From Triticum aestivum (taxonomy: Eukaryota > Streptophyta > Magnoliopsida > Poales > Poaceae): a stretch of 64,000 nucleotides of DNA. Numbering within the stretch: the first letter of the stretch is position 1; the number at the start of each line of letters is the position of its first letter. A program made the position numbers and the translations under genes. Shown piece by piece: positions 1 to 11,089 of the stretch. The notes under the pieces are model-generated. The model saw only the letters and a list, made by a program, of their open reading frames with translations, was not told where the DNA came from and did no database searches. Where the stretch lies: assembly GCF_018294505.1 (NCBI RefSeq), contig NC_057813.1, positions 321,245,191-321,309,190 on the forward strand, given 5' to 3'.

Positions 1-2
1 AT

Positions 3-1012
3 GTTGATTCTCTTAAACTTAGATCTACTCCTCCAAAGCATGATATCAATTAGTCCCTCAAATCCATGAGAATTTCCATTGATGAGTGCAAGGAAAGAAC
101 TGCTAGATTGAGTGCTAAGAAAGATTGCTTTGTAAAGGCGTGTTCTTCTAGTTTCCGTGAAAATAATGATGAAGATCTTAAAGTTATTGATGTGTCTCCT
201 ATTAGATCTTTGTTTTGCAATATGAATCTTAATAATAATGGGACTGGAGATGAGTCAACTTTAGTTAGAAGGCGTCCCAATAATTCGGAGTTTTCAGATC
301 TTGATGCTAAATTTGGTAAAAGTGGGATTGGAGAAGTCATGACTTTAAATAGTATTGAACCCACTATCTCGGATTTCAAGGAATTTGATTATGATAATTG
401 TTCTTTAGAAGGTTGTATTTCCTTGTTGCAATCCGTTGTTAATTCTCCTCATGCTTATAGTCAAAATAAAGCTTTTACCAAACATATCATTGATGCCTTG
501 ATGCAATCTTATGATGAAAAACTTAATTTGGAAGTTTCTATACCTAGAAAACTTAATGATGAGTGGGAACCTACTATAAAGATTAAAATTAAAGATCATG
601 AGTGTTATGCTTTGTGTGTTTTGGGTGCTAGTGTTTCCATGATTCCGAAAACTTTATGTGATATTCTAGGTTTCCATGATCTTTATGATTGCTCTTTAAA
701 TTTGCACCTTGCGGATTCTACCATTAAAAACCCAATGGGAAGGATGATGTTCTCATTGTTGCAAATAGAAATTTGGTGCCCATAGATTTTATCGTTCTTG
801 ATATAGATTGCAATCTTTCTTGCCCTATTATTCTTGGTAGACCTTTCCTTAGTACGATTGGCGCGATTATTGATATGAAGGAAGAGAATATTAGATTCCA
901 ATTTCCATTAAGGAAAGGCATGGAGCACTTTCCAAGAAATAAAGTAAAATTACCTTATGAATCTAGCATGCGAGCTACTTATGAATTGAGTGCCAAAGAT
1001 GGCACTACTTAG
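3..1012 (+). pseudogene. Gag-related/aspartic protease ORF, broken
   Basis: This is the C-terminal part of a gag-like protein fused to a retropepsin, the protease that cuts the retroelement polyprotein. The frame enters from the left edge and meets a TAG at 51-53. The protease flap region follows the text SLCxLGASVSxIP, and the second half reads PIILGRPFL, a typical retropepsin C-terminal strand. Three breaks are visible: the TAG at 51, a 4-base deletion near 741-745 that shifts the frame (the sister copy at 29660 has the bases), and loss of the catalytic aspartate. The sister copy at 29315-29932 reads CDLGAS, while here the codon GAT is GTT, giving CVLGAS. The ORF ends at 1012. The protein is therefore inactive as a protease. 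Confidence 0.85.
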
Positions 1013-1032
1013 ATCTATCTTTGCTTTTATGC

Positions 1033-1080
1033 CTAGCTAGGGGCGTTAAACGATAGCGCTAGTTGGGAGGCAACCCAATT
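1033..1080 (+). other. Conserved hairpin segment downstream of the protease ORF
   Basis: About 20 bases after the stop codon lies a block that is nearly identical in the sister element at 29953-30000. It contains TTGGGAGGCAACCCAA, able to form a TTGGG/CCCAA stem, and GCGTTAAACGATAGCGC beside it. Its position outside coding sequence and its conservation suggest a functional RNA structure. The role is unknown. Confidence 0.5.
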
Positions 1081-3897
1081 TTATTTGTGTTTTTTGTTTT
1101 TGTTTCTGTTTAGTAATAAATTTTGCATCTACCTTCTGTTTAGATGTGTTTTTATGATTTAATTAGTGTTTGTGCCAAGTAGAACCTATAGGATAACCTA
1201 TGGTGATAGTTAATTTGATTCTGCTGAAAAACAGAAACTTTGCATGCACGAAATTAGTTTTGTTAAATCACAGAAACGTTCTTTTGTGTTGATTATTTTT
1301 GCTCCTGATCAATAGACAAATTTCCCAGGACTTACTATTTTTGTAGGATTTTTAAAGTTCCAGAAGTTTGTGTTAGTTACAAATTGCTACAGACTGTTCT
1401 GTTTTTGACAGATTCTGTTTTTTGTGTGTTGTTTGCTTATTTTGATGCATCTATGGCTAGTATTAAGTGGTATGAACCATAGAGAACTTGGAATACAGTA
1501 GGTTTAACACCAAAATAAATAAAGAATGAGTTCATTACAGTACCTTGTGTGGTGGTTTTGTTTTCTTTCACTAACGGAGCTTACGAGATTTCCTGTTGAG
1601 TTTTGTGTTGTGAAGTTTTCAAGTTTTGGGTAAACATTTGATGGACTATGGAATAAGGAGTGGCAAGAGCCTAAGCTTGGGGATGCCCATGGCACCCCAA
1701 GATATTCAAGAATAGCTAAAAGCCTAATCTTGGGGATGCCCCCGGAAGGCATCCCCTCTTCCGTCTTCGTTCATTAGTAACTTTACTTGGAGCTATATTT
1801 TTATTTGCCACATGACATGTGTTTTGCTTGGAGCGTCATGTATGGTATTAGTCTTTGCTTTTTAGTTTTCCACAATCATACTTGCTGTACATACCTTTTG
1901 GGAGAAGCCCACTTGATTAGAATTTATTAGAATACTCTATGTGCTTCACTTATATCTTTTGAGCTAGATAGTTTTTGCTCTAGTGCTTCACTTATATCTT
2001 TTAGAGCACGGCGGTGGCTTAATTTTGTAGAAATTGCTAGTCTCTCTTGCTTCACTTATATTATTTTGAGAGTCTTTTAGAACAGCATGGTATTTTCTAT
2101 GGTTATAAAGTTGGTCCTAGAATGGTAGGCATCCAAGTTGGGTATAATAAAAACTATCATAGGAAGTGAATTGGATGCTATGATCAATTTGATACTTGAT
2201 AATTGTTTTGAGATATGGAGGTAGTGATATTAAAGTCATGCTATATGGGTGATTATGAATTTAAAGAATTCTTGTGTTGAAGTTAGCAAGTCCCGTAGCA
2301 TGCTCGTATGGTTAAAGTTGTGTAACAAATTTGAAACATGAAGTGTACTTGAATTGTGCATCCTTATGAGTGGCGGTCTGGGACGAGCGATGGTCTTTTC
2401 CTACCAATCTATCCCTCTAGGAGCATGCGCATAGTGCTTGATTTTTGATGACTTCTAAATTTTTGCAATAAGTATATGAGTTCTTTTGACTAATGTTGAG
2501 TCCATGGATTATACACACTTTTACCTTTCCACCATTGCTAGCCTCTTCGATACCGTGCATTGCCCTTTCTCACCCTGAGAGCTGGTACAAATTTCGCCGG
2601 TGCATCCAAACCCCGTGATACGATACGCTCTATCACACATAAAACTCCTTATATCTTCCTCAAAACAGCCACCATACCTACCTATTATGGCATTTCCATA
2701 GCCATTCCAAGATATATTGCCATGCAACTTTCCACCATTCCGTTCATCATCATGACATACATTACTTTTGTCATATTGCCATTGCATGATCATGTAGTTG
2801 ACATCGTATTAGTGGCAAAGCCACCATGCATAATTTTTCATACATGTCACTCTTGATTCATTGCACCATCCCGGTACACCGCCGGAGGCATTCATATAGA
2901 GTCATATCTTGTTCTAGTTTCGAGTTGTAATTCATGTGTTGTAATCAATAAAAGTGTGATGATCATCATTATTAGAGCATTGCCCAAAGAAAAGAAAAAA
3001 AGGAAAGGTCAAAAAGAAAAATAAAGAAAAGGCCAAAGAAAAAAGAAAAAAAGAAAAAAAGAAAATAAATAAAAAGGGGCAATGTTACTATCTCTTTTTC
3101 CACACTTGTGCTTCAAAGTAGCACCTTGTCCTTCATATAGTGAGTCTCATATATTGTGCTTCAAAGTAGCACCATGTTTTTCATATAATGTGTCTCATAT
3201 GTTGTCACTTTCATATACTAGTGGGAATTTTTCATTATAGAACTTGGCTTGTATATTCCTATGATGGGCTTCCTCAAATGCCCTAGGTCTTCATGAGCAA
3301 GCTAGTTGGATGCACACACACTAGTTTTCTTTTGTTGAGCTTTCATTCATTTATAGCTCTAGTGCATCCTTTGCATGGAAATCCCTTCTCCTCATGTTGA
3401 CATCAATTGTTGGGCATCTCCATAGCCCGTTGATTATCCTCGTCAATGTGAGACTTTCTCCTTTTTTGTCTTCTCCACACAATCCCCATCATCATATTCG
3501 ATTCCACCCATAGTGCTATATCCATGGCTCACGCTCATGTATTGCCTGAAAGTTTAAAAAGTTTGAGATTATTTAAGTACAAAACAATTGCTTGGCTTGT
3601 CATCGGGGGTGTAGAATTTGGGAACATTTTTGTGTGACGAACATGAGGCACAACCTAACTATATGATTTTGTAGGGATGAACTTTCTTTAGCCATGTTAT
3701 TTTGAGAAGACATGATTGCTTTGATTAATATGCTTGAAGTGTTACTATTTCTGGTGTCAGTATGAACTTTTATTTTGAATCATTTGGATCTAAACATTCA
3801 TGCCACAATAAATAAAGTTACATTGAGAATTATGCTAGGTAGCATTCTACATCAAAAATTCTGTTTTTATCATTTACCTACTCGAGGACGAGCAGGA
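1081..3897 (+). other. Long non-coding 3' region of the protease-only element
   Basis: No sustained reading frame is visible. The region is collinear with 30001-32694 of the sister element. It holds two internal copies of the polypurine-like motif CTTGGGGATGCC (near 1676 and 1728), short repeats of the type TGCTTCACTTATAT (about 1945-2060), and an A-rich purine stretch at 2988-3076. Such long 3' regions between the ORF and the LTR are typical of Athila-like plant Gypsy elements, where an envelope-like ORF sometimes sits. Confidence 0.6.
2988..3076 (+). repeat. A-rich purine simple repeat
   Basis: Repeats of AAAGAAAA broken by GGCCAAAG units. The sister element has the same type of tract at 31855-31935, so it is inherited with the family rather than a new microsatellite. 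A similar GGCCAAAGAAAA stretch is seen in the unrelated element C near 36770. Confidence 0.75.
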
Positions 3898-3915
3898 ATT
3901 AAGCTTGGGGATGCT
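3898..3915 (+). other. Polypurine tract
   Basis: The text AATTAAGCTTGGGGATGC directly precedes the LTR start TGATACG. In retrotransposons this purine-rich RNA primes plus-strand DNA synthesis. The same sequence stands at 32698-32715 in the sister element. Confidence 0.8.
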
Positions 3916-5482
3916 TGATACGTCTCCAACGTATCTATAATTTTGATTGTTCCATGCTATTATATTACCCCTTTTGGATGTTTATGGGCTTTATTTTACA
4001 CATTTATATCATTTTGGGGACTAACCTACTAACCGGAGGCTCAGCCCGTATTGCTTTTTTTTTCCTATTTCAGTGTTTTGAAGAAAAGGAATATCAAACG
4101 GAGTCCAAACGGAATGAAACCTTCGGGAGCGTGATTTTTGGAACGAACGTGATCCAGAGGACTTGGAGTGCAAGTCAAGAAGCAATCGAGGCGACCAGGA
4201 TATAGGAGGGCGCGCCCACACCTACAGGGCGCTCCCCTGTGTCCTGGGCCCCTCAGGCGGCCACCGACATACTTCTTCCTCCTATATATACCCACATACC
4301 CCGAAAACATCCAGGGAGCCAACGAAAAACAATTTCCACCACCATAACCTTCTATATCCATGAGATCCAATCTTGGAGCCTTCGCCGGCGCTTCGCCGGA
4401 AGGGGAATCGACCATGGAGGGCTTCTACATCAACACCATAGCTCCTCCAATGAGTTGTGAGTAGTTTACCACAGACCTTCGGGTCCATAGTTATTAGCTA
4501 GATGGCTTCTTGTCTCTTTTTTGATCTCAATACCATGTTCTCCCCCTCTCTTGTGGAGATCTATTCGATGTAAACTCTTTTTGCGGTGTGTTTGTCAAGA
4601 TCCGATGAATTATGGGTTTATGATCAAGTTTATCTATGAGAAATATTTGAATCTCCTCTGAATTCTTTTATGTAGTATTGAGTTATCTTTGCAAGTCTCT
4701 TTGAATTATCAGTTTGGTTGGGCCTACTGGATTGATCTTTCTTTCCATGGGAGAAGTCCTTAGCTTTGGGTTCAATCTTGCGTTGTCCTTTCCCAGTGAC
4801 AGAAAGGGTTGCTAGGCACGTATTATATTGTTGCCATCGAGGATAAAAAGATGGGGTTTATATCATATTGCTTGAGTTTATCCCTCTACATCATGTCATC
4901 TTTCTTAATGTGTTACTCTGTTCTTATGAACTTAATACTCTAGATGCATGCTGGATAGCGGTCGATGTGTGGAGTAATAGTAGCAGATGCAGGCAGGAGT
5001 CGGTCTACTTGTCACGGACGTGATATACATGATCATGCCTAGATAATCTCATAATTATTTGCTTTTCTATCAATTGCTCAACAGTAATTTGTTCACCCAC
5101 CGTAATACTTATGCTATCTTGAGAGAAGCCACTAGTGAAACCTATGGCCCCCGGGTCTATCTTTTATCATATAAGCTTTAATCTACTTTTATTTGCATCT
5201 TTACTTTTCACATCTATATTATAAAATACCAAAAATATATTTATCTTATCATACTATCTCTATCAGATCTCACTTTCGCAAGTGGCCGTGAAGGGATTGA
5301 CAACCCCTTTATTGTGTTGGTTGCGAGTTCTTTGTTTGTTTGTGTAGGTGCGTGGGACTTTTGAGGATCCTCCTACTGGATTGATACCTTGGTTCTCAAA
5401 AACTGAGGGAAATACTTACGCTACTATTGCTGCATCACCCTTTCCTCTTCAAGGAAAACCAACGCAAGCTCAAGACGTAGCA
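3916..5482 (+). repeat. 3' LTR of the protease-only Gypsy element (1567 bp)
   Basis: The LTR begins TGATACGTCTCC and ends GACGTAGCA, so it has the usual TG...CA ends. It aligns with the LTRs at 27021-28557 and 32716-34296. A GC box GGGCGCGCCC lies at 4208-4217 and a TATA box (TATATATA) at 4283-4290, so the U3 region is about 370 bp. The flank on the right is the host LTR of element A. Confidence 0.9.
4208..4290 (+). promoter_or_regulatory. LTR promoter: GGGCGCGCCC box and TATA box
   Basis: A perfect 10-base palindrome GGGCGCGCCC at 4208-4217 lies 66 bp before TATATATA at 4283-4290. The same arrangement and spacing occur in the sister LTR at 27315-27397. The palindrome is an inferred regulatory site. 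The TATA position fits the start of the LTR transcript. Confidence 0.6.
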
Positions 5483-6064
5483 ATCCTTACTATGGTGGTG
5501 GCTAGGTCCTATTTATAGTCGCCTTTGTCCTCTTCCCAAATGAGGGCGGGAAGGGATCCCACAACGGCCAAATTCGAAGGGAGACAACTAGTACATCTTA
5601 TCTTGATGAAAGTAGTCTTCTCCTGCAAAAGCCTCTGGTCGTGACGCCGCGGTGGGCTCGGTGATGATCTCCGTCCTGCCGTCCAAGCGGTCTTGGTCTT
5701 GTTACACATGAATGGAAACCTTTGGTTGATTCCTCGGGACTCTGCGCCTGCACTTGCCTCGTTAGCACCAAAGAGGAAACTAGTACACTGCGCTCGCTGG
5801 TGCCCGCCTGGCCTTGGTCATCATGTCTCACATCACCCGAACCTCGCAAGGTGAGGCTTGCATGAAATCTTCGCTCCTCGGGAGCCACCCTTAGGAGGCT
5901 ACTCCTTTTGGAGGTCTTGGTGTTGTCCGCCTTGCGAGGCTTGGCCCCTCGCGAGGGTCTTGAGATGTTGATGTCGAGGCTGGGCCATACCAGGCAGTTG
6001 ATGGAGCCACACAGTGGGCCGCAGGTCGGCAAGTCTGGGTACCCCCCGTTCCTAGAACACCGAC
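5483..6064 (-). repeat. 3' LTR of element A, truncated by insertion
   Basis: The segment aligns end to end with 23037-23613 of the 5' LTR. On the minus strand it starts TGTCGGTGTTC at 6064, preceded by the purine-rich CCCGGGGGCTAC (6065 onward). A TATAAATA box is at 5517-5510 on the minus strand. The missing part (about 300 bp) lies to the left of the protease-only element, outside the window. Confidence 0.85.
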
Positions 6065-6291
6065 AGTAGCCCCCGGGCTTGAGGCATGCTCGAACTTGGC
6101 TTCGAGGCGAAGCCAAAGGGCAAGTGTGGAGCGCTGCGGGCTTGGTCGACACGTGGCGATTGATGGGACGTGGGCATCCCCGCTTCCCCATGTTGCCTTG
6201 ATATCTGTTTGACTTGATGAGTCCCTGCTACATGCAGGAAAAACCATCAATGCATGGGATCATGGAGGCCGGCGGTTGGCCTCCCTCCAGC
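6065..6291. other. Element A: polypurine tract and short non-coding stretch
   Basis: The minus-strand polypurine tract GCCCGGGGGCTAC abuts the LTR. The rest is non-coding and forms the upstream region of the antisense gene that starts at 6389 on the plus strand. Confidence 0.55.
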
Positions 6292-6298
6292 TATAAAT
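6292..6298 (+). promoter_or_regulatory. TATA box of the antisense gene in element A
   Basis: TATAAAT lies 91 bases before the ATG at 6389 and is followed by a pyrimidine-rich leader (CTCATCTCCATCTTCTC) typical of plant 5' untranslated regions. It points away from the element's 3' LTR, so the gene appears to have its own promoter independent of the LTR. Confidence 0.6.
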
Positions 6299-6388
6299 GA
6301 GGGAGAGGGGCAGAGCCCCCCTCGCTCATCTCCATCTTCTCACTGACTGCTCCTTCTTCTTCTCCGTCGTGCCGCAACTGTAGAGTCC

Positions 6389-7156
6389 ATGGCGCCGACG
6401 AGGAGGTTCTCTGTGGCGGAGAAGGGAAAAGACCCTCGGGAGGAGCCTGAACCGCCTCCACCGAAGAAGAGGTTTAGCCGTCCTCGCGATGCCGACATAG
6501 GGCAGGAAGTGACACGACCTTGGTACGTGCAACCTCTGCCTGGCTTCCCACTTCCCCTGTACTCCCACGCGTAGGATGGCAACACCCACCACTGCACAGT
6601 TCGGGGTCGCACCGGACAGGACGAAGTCACGTGGCCAGCTGGCCCACAAACTCATGACGAGGGAGCTTGCACGAGTTTGTGATGTGGGCAGCAATGCCGC
6701 CGCGCACGTGGATCCGGTTCCCGAGGTTCTTCGCCGATGAGAGGGTTGCTCGAGCTACAACTGCAACACGCCGAGTGCTGCAGTCTGGCCGCTGGAGCAT
6801 AGGTCGATGTCGTCCCCCTGGGCGGCATCTTCATGACCCGCGGATGGGGCGAGGTCTCCCACGCCTATCGTCCAGAAGGGGCCCTCGCCATCCACTTAGA
6901 GTACGACAGCGCCTCCGCATTGTTCTTCAAGGTCTTCGACGAGCAGGGCCGGTGGCCGGAGTGCTACCCTGGGAGAAGTAGCCTGCATGGCGCGGTCGCG
7001 GGTGTCGAGCCTGCCTTCAGCCTCGCCGGTAGCTCCTCCAGCAGTAGCGATGACTCCTAGGAATACAGCGACTCTCCCGAGCCCAGTGATTCTCTAGAGT
7101 CCAGCGATGACAGCTACGTGTCGCCGAGCTCTCGCCATGCCCAGAGCGCGGCAACG
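6389..7156 (+). pseudogene. Antisense B3-like protein gene of element A, broken and interrupted
   Basis: The start is the ATG at 6389 (MAPTRRFSVAEKGKD), in good context after GAGTCC. A proline- and lysine-rich N-terminus (PPPPKKR) could serve as a nuclear signal. The frame breaks at a TAG (6572-6574) and by shifts up to about 6830. It then reads MTRGWGEVSHAY...FFKVFDEQGRWPEC, which resembles the C-terminal half of a plant B3 DNA-binding domain (GW near the end of a strand, then an F-x-V-F-D strand). A TAG at 7058 is followed by a serine- and aspartate-rich tail. The Athila-type element is inserted in the tail at 7156/7157. The reading frame resumes at 17297 and ends with TGA at 17318-17320. 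The orientation is opposite to gag-pol. The B3 assignment is my inference from motif shape and could be wrong, but a protein-coding origin is well supported by the frame consistent across the insertion. Confidence 0.6.
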
Positions 7157-8672
7157 TGATGACCCACAAGTGTAGGGGATCTATCGTAGTCCTTTCGATA
7201 AGTAAGAGTGTCGAACCCAACGAGGAGCAAAAGGAAATGGCAAGCGGTTTTCAGTAAGGTATTCTTTGCAAGCACTAAAATTATCGGTAACAGATAGTTT
7301 TGTGATAAGGTAATTTGTAACGGGTAACAAGCAATGAAAGTAAATTAGGTGCAGCAAGGTGGCCCAATCCTTTTTGTTGCAAAGGACAAGCCTGGACAAG
7401 TTCTTATATAGAGAAAAGCGCTCCCGAAGACACATGGGAATTATCGTCAAGCTAGTTTTCATCACGCTCATATGATTCGCGTATGTTACTTTGATAATTT
7501 GATATGTGGGTGGACCGGTGCTTGGGTACTGCCCTTTCTTGGACAAGCATCCCACTTATGATTAACCCCTATTGCAAGCATCTGCAACTAAAAAAGAAGT
7601 ATTAAGGTAAACCTAACCATAGCATGAAACATGTGGATCCAAATCAACCCCTTACGAAGCAATGCATAAACTAGGGTTTAAGCTTCTATCACTCTAGCAA
7701 CCCATCATCTACTTATTACTTCCCAATGCCATCCTCTAGGCCCCAAATAATGGTGAAGTTTCATGTAGTCGACGTTCACATAACACCACTAGAGGAGAGA
7801 CAACATACATCACATCAAAATATTGAACGAATACCAAATTCGCATGACTACTAATAGCAAGACTTCTCCCATGTCCTCAGGAACAAACATAACTACTCAC
7901 AAAGCATATTCGTGTTAATAATCAGAGGGGTATTAATATGCATTAAGGTTCTGAACATATGATCTGCCACCAAATAAACCAACTAGCATTACAAGGAGTA
8001 ATCAACACTACTAGCAACCCACATGTACAAATCTGAGGTTTTGGTACAAATATTGGATACAAGAGATGAACTAGGGTTTGAGAGGAGATGGCGCTGGTGA
8101 AGATGTTGATGGAGATTGACCCCCTCCTGATGAGAGGATCGTTGGTGATGATGATGGTGACGATTTCCCCCTCCCGGAGGGAAGTTTCCCCGGCAGAATA
8201 GCTCCGCCGAAGCCCTAGATTGGTTCCGCCAAGGTTCCGCCTCGTGGCGGCGGAGTTTCTCCCGTAAGCTTGCTTATGATTTTTCCAGGGTAAAAGGCTT
8301 CATATAGCAGAAGATGGCCACCGGAGGGCTGCCAGGGGGCCCACGAGGCAGGGGGCGCGCCCAGGGGGGTAGGGCGCGCCCCACCCTCGTGGCCAGGGTG
8401 TGGGCCCCCTCTGGTACTTTTTCCACTCAATATTTATTATTAATTCCAAAAATGACTTTCGTGGAGTTTCAGGACTTTTGGAGCTGTGCAGAATAGGTCT
8501 CCAATATTTGCTCCTTTTCCAGCCCAGAATCCCACCTGCCAGCATTCTCCCTCTTCATGTAAACCTTGTAAAATAAGAGAGAATATGCATAATTATTGTG
8601 ACATAACGTGTAATAAAAGCCCATAATGCAATAAATATCAATATAGAAGCATGATGCGAAAAGGACGTATCA
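7157..8672 (-). repeat. 3' LTR of the Athila-type element (1516 bp)
   Basis: On the minus strand it begins TGATACGTCC (8672) and ends GGGTCATCA (7157). It aligns with 15816-17291, with a stretch of about 38 bases (around 7234-7272) present here but deleted in the other copy. It contains GGGCGCGCCC boxes at 8353-8362 and 8372-8381 and a TATA-like CTATATG at 8307-8301. Confidence 0.93.
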
Positions 8673-8690
8673 ACTCCCCCAAGCTTAGAC
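8673..8690 (-). other. Polypurine tract of the Athila-type element
   Basis: On the minus strand TAAGCTTGGGGGAGT stands directly before the 3' LTR start. It resembles the tract of the protease-only family (AAGCTTGGGGATGC). Two further copies of AAGCTTGGGGGAG occur inside the element near 10165-10178 and 15257-15270. Confidence 0.75.
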
Positions 8691-10212
8691 CTCGCTTGTC
8701 CTCAAGCGGAAGCCGATATCGAAAAATATGTCCACATGTTTAGAGTTAGAGGTGTCGATAAAATAAAATACGAACATGAGGACATCATGATCATTCTTAT
8801 AACAGCAAGATATATATTTTGTCATGTAATTTCTTATGCTAAAGTAACAATCTATTCACAATGTCAGGTACGAATCAGAGACTTCATTGAGAACCAACAA
8901 ACCATGATCTCGGTCATTGAAGCAATTGCAATTTATCAAAACATCGGAAAGAGTCAATATAAGAGCTTTTCAACAAATCCACATACTCAACTATCATTTA
9001 GTCTTTCACAATTGCTAACACTCACGCAATACTTATGGGTATGGAGTTTTAATCTGACACAGAGAAAGATAGGGGCTTATTGTGTTGCCTCCCAACCTTT
9101 TACCTCAAGGGTAATGCCAACAATAATAGTTCATGCCAACTTACATCCAATTGGAAATATATATCAGGATCTTTCCAACATGACATGCTTGCCAAAGGAT
9201 AAAATGTAAAAGGAAAGGTGAAGATCACCATGACTCTTGCATAAGTAAAAGGCATAAGTAAAAGATAGGCCCTTCGCAGAGGGAAGCAGAGGTTGTCATG
9301 TGCTTTTAGGTTGGATGCACGGAATCTTAATGCAAAAGAACGTCACTTTATATTGCCACTTGTGATATGGACCTTTATTATGCAGTCCGTCGCTTTTATT
9401 GCTTCCATATCACAAGATCATATAAAGCTTATTTCCTCCACACTAATAAGTCATACATATTTAGAGAGCAATTTTTATTGCATGCAACATGACAACTTAC
9501 TTGAAGGATCTTACTCAATCCTTAGGTAGATATGGTGGACTCTCATGGCAAAACTGGGTTTAAGGATATTTGGAAGCACAAGTAGTATCTCTACTTGGTG
9601 CAAGGAATTTGGCTAGCATGAGGGGGAAAGGCAAGCTCAACATGTTGGATGATCCATGAAAATATACTTTCATTCGGATATGAGAAAACATAACCCATTA
9701 CGCTGTCTTCCTTGTCCAACATCAGCTCTTTAGCATGTCATACTTTAATGAGTGCTCACAATCATAAAAGATGTCCAAGATAGTATATTTATATGTGAGA
9801 AGCTCTCTTTCTTTATCACTTCCTATTAATTGCAATGATGACCAAAACTATGTTTGCCAACTCTCAACAACTTTTATGCATCATACTCTTTATATGTGAA
9901 GTCATTACTCTCCATAAGATCAATATGATCTCTTTTATTTCTTTTTATTCTTTCTTTTATTCCCTCAAGATCATAGTAAGATAGCAAAGCCCTTGACTCA
10001 ACACTAATCTTTATTATATATAGCTCACGGACTCGATTACATAGAGGGATCATAAAGCAAAACTCAAAACTAAATCATACCAAAAACTTTATTCTACGAG
10101 ATAAGGATCGAAATAAGTAAAACGGTAAAGATAGGAGTGTGATGGTGATACGCTACAGGGGCACCTCCCCCAAGCTTGGTAGTTGCCAAGGGGAGTGCCC
10201 ATACGCATGTGA
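8691..10212 (-). other. Non-coding 3' region of the Athila-type element
   Basis: No credible reading frame on either strand. The region is AT-rich, with an internal polypurine-like copy at 10164-10178, just downstream of the coiled-coil ORF. Athila-like elements usually carry such a long stretch before the 3' LTR. Confidence 0.6.
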
Positions 10213-10562
10213 TTATGTCTCCTTCTTTGGAGGTGGTGGTGTGATCTTCTTGGCGATGATGCCCCTCAGGATACGGTTCTCCTGCTCGAGCTTATTAACT
10301 TGCTGCTTGAGGTCCATATTTTCCTTGCGGAGCTTACCTGTGATGGCTAAAGCTCTTTCACCCATGGATGTTGCATAGCCGTTGGAGAACAAGTGACACT
10401 CTTTTTCATATTTTCATAAGAAAGAAATCTAACATTGGAAGGGATGACCAAATTTGGAATAACTGAGCTCTGTAGTTCCCCCATCGTGAATCCGGCCTGG
10501 AAACGAGAGGTAACTTCTTGATCCTCCTCCATGACATCTATCCTTTTCAAGTCGGCCTCCAT
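10213..10562 (-). pseudogene. Coiled-coil ORF downstream of integrase, frameshifted
   Basis: On the minus strand the ORF begins MEADLKRIDVMEEDQEV at 10562, shifts frame near 10385-10400, and continues GERALAITGKLRKENMDLK, then a leucine/glutamine-rich heptad stretch, ending PPPPKKET at the TAA 10215-10213. The heptads predict a coiled coil in the C-terminal half. It sits in the position where Athila elements carry an envelope-like ORF, but I see no signal peptide or membrane segment, so I do not call it an envelope. The upstream stretch to about 10700 may hold more of the same ORF in other frames. Its own promoter may lie at 10752-10863. Function unknown. Confidence 0.55.
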
Positions 10563-10751
10563 CTCCTCCTCCTTTGATGGCCCAAAGTGATAAGCATCGC
10601 TGTTTGCTTATGGACCTAACATCGGATGAGACACCCGACTCTCCCCGACTGAATCTTGAGAAGACATCTTGCTCTAAATCTACGACAGAAATAGCTCGAA
10701 ACAAAAACAGAGGATATTTGCGTGATACAGTGGTCAAAACCTTCAGGACAT

Positions 10752-10863
10752 TATATAATGAATTTTTACCGACCAAAAGAAGTAACGTGCAAGAAAACAG
10801 AATCCGGAGAGCACACGAGGTGCCCACGAGGCAGGGGGCGCGCCCAGGGGGCAGGGCGCGCCC
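10752..10863 (-). promoter_or_regulatory. Possible internal promoter before the downstream ORF
   Basis: Two perfect GGGCGCGCCC boxes (10836-10845 and 10854-10863), flanked by CACGAGGGTGGAG and GCCTCGTGGG text as in the LTR, lie upstream on the minus strand of CATTATATAATG (10750-10760). This repeats the box-then-TATA layout of the LTR promoter inside the element, between integrase and the coiled-coil ORF. It may have been copied from the U3 region. Promoter function is inferred. Confidence 0.45.
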
Positions 10864-11089
10864 TCCACCCTCGTGGATGCCTCGTGTCCTTCCCGGACTA
10901 CTTCTTATTTTCCTATTTTCTTAAATATTACAAAACGGAGAAACGTTGCTATTAGAACTGTTTTGGAGTTGGTTTACTTACCGTACCACATACCTATTCC
11001 TTTTCGAATCTGAAACGCTATGGAAAGTGTCGCTTATGTATTCTTCCGGGGTTATGGTTTCAATAACACTAGTTTCAACATTTATTGGA

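Larger units (their letters stand above)
1..5482 (+). mobile_element. Non-autonomous, protease-only Gypsy LTR retrotransposon, 3' part
   Basis: The window opens inside this element, so its 5' LTR and primer site are not seen. The visible parts are a protease reading frame, a 2.9-kb non-coding 3' region, a polypurine tract at 3898-3915 and a 3' LTR at 3916-5482. It closely matches the complete element at 27021-34296 in protein, 3' region and LTR, so it belongs to the same family. No reverse transcriptase, RNase H or integrase lies between the protease and the 3' LTR. The flank starting at 5483 (ATCCTTACTATGG) matches the uninterrupted LTR copy around 23038, so the element is inserted in the 3' LTR of element A, with ATCCT (5483-5487) as the likely right-hand target duplication. 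Confidence 0.9.

Noticed and set aside
8736..9209. 157-codon plus-strand frame in the Athila-type 3' region
   Set aside because: AT-rich, antisense to the element, no motif and no promoter-like sequence.
10213..10562. Envelope protein of a retrovirus-like element
   Set aside because: It is in the right place, but no signal peptide, transmembrane segment or cleavage site is visible, only a coiled coil.
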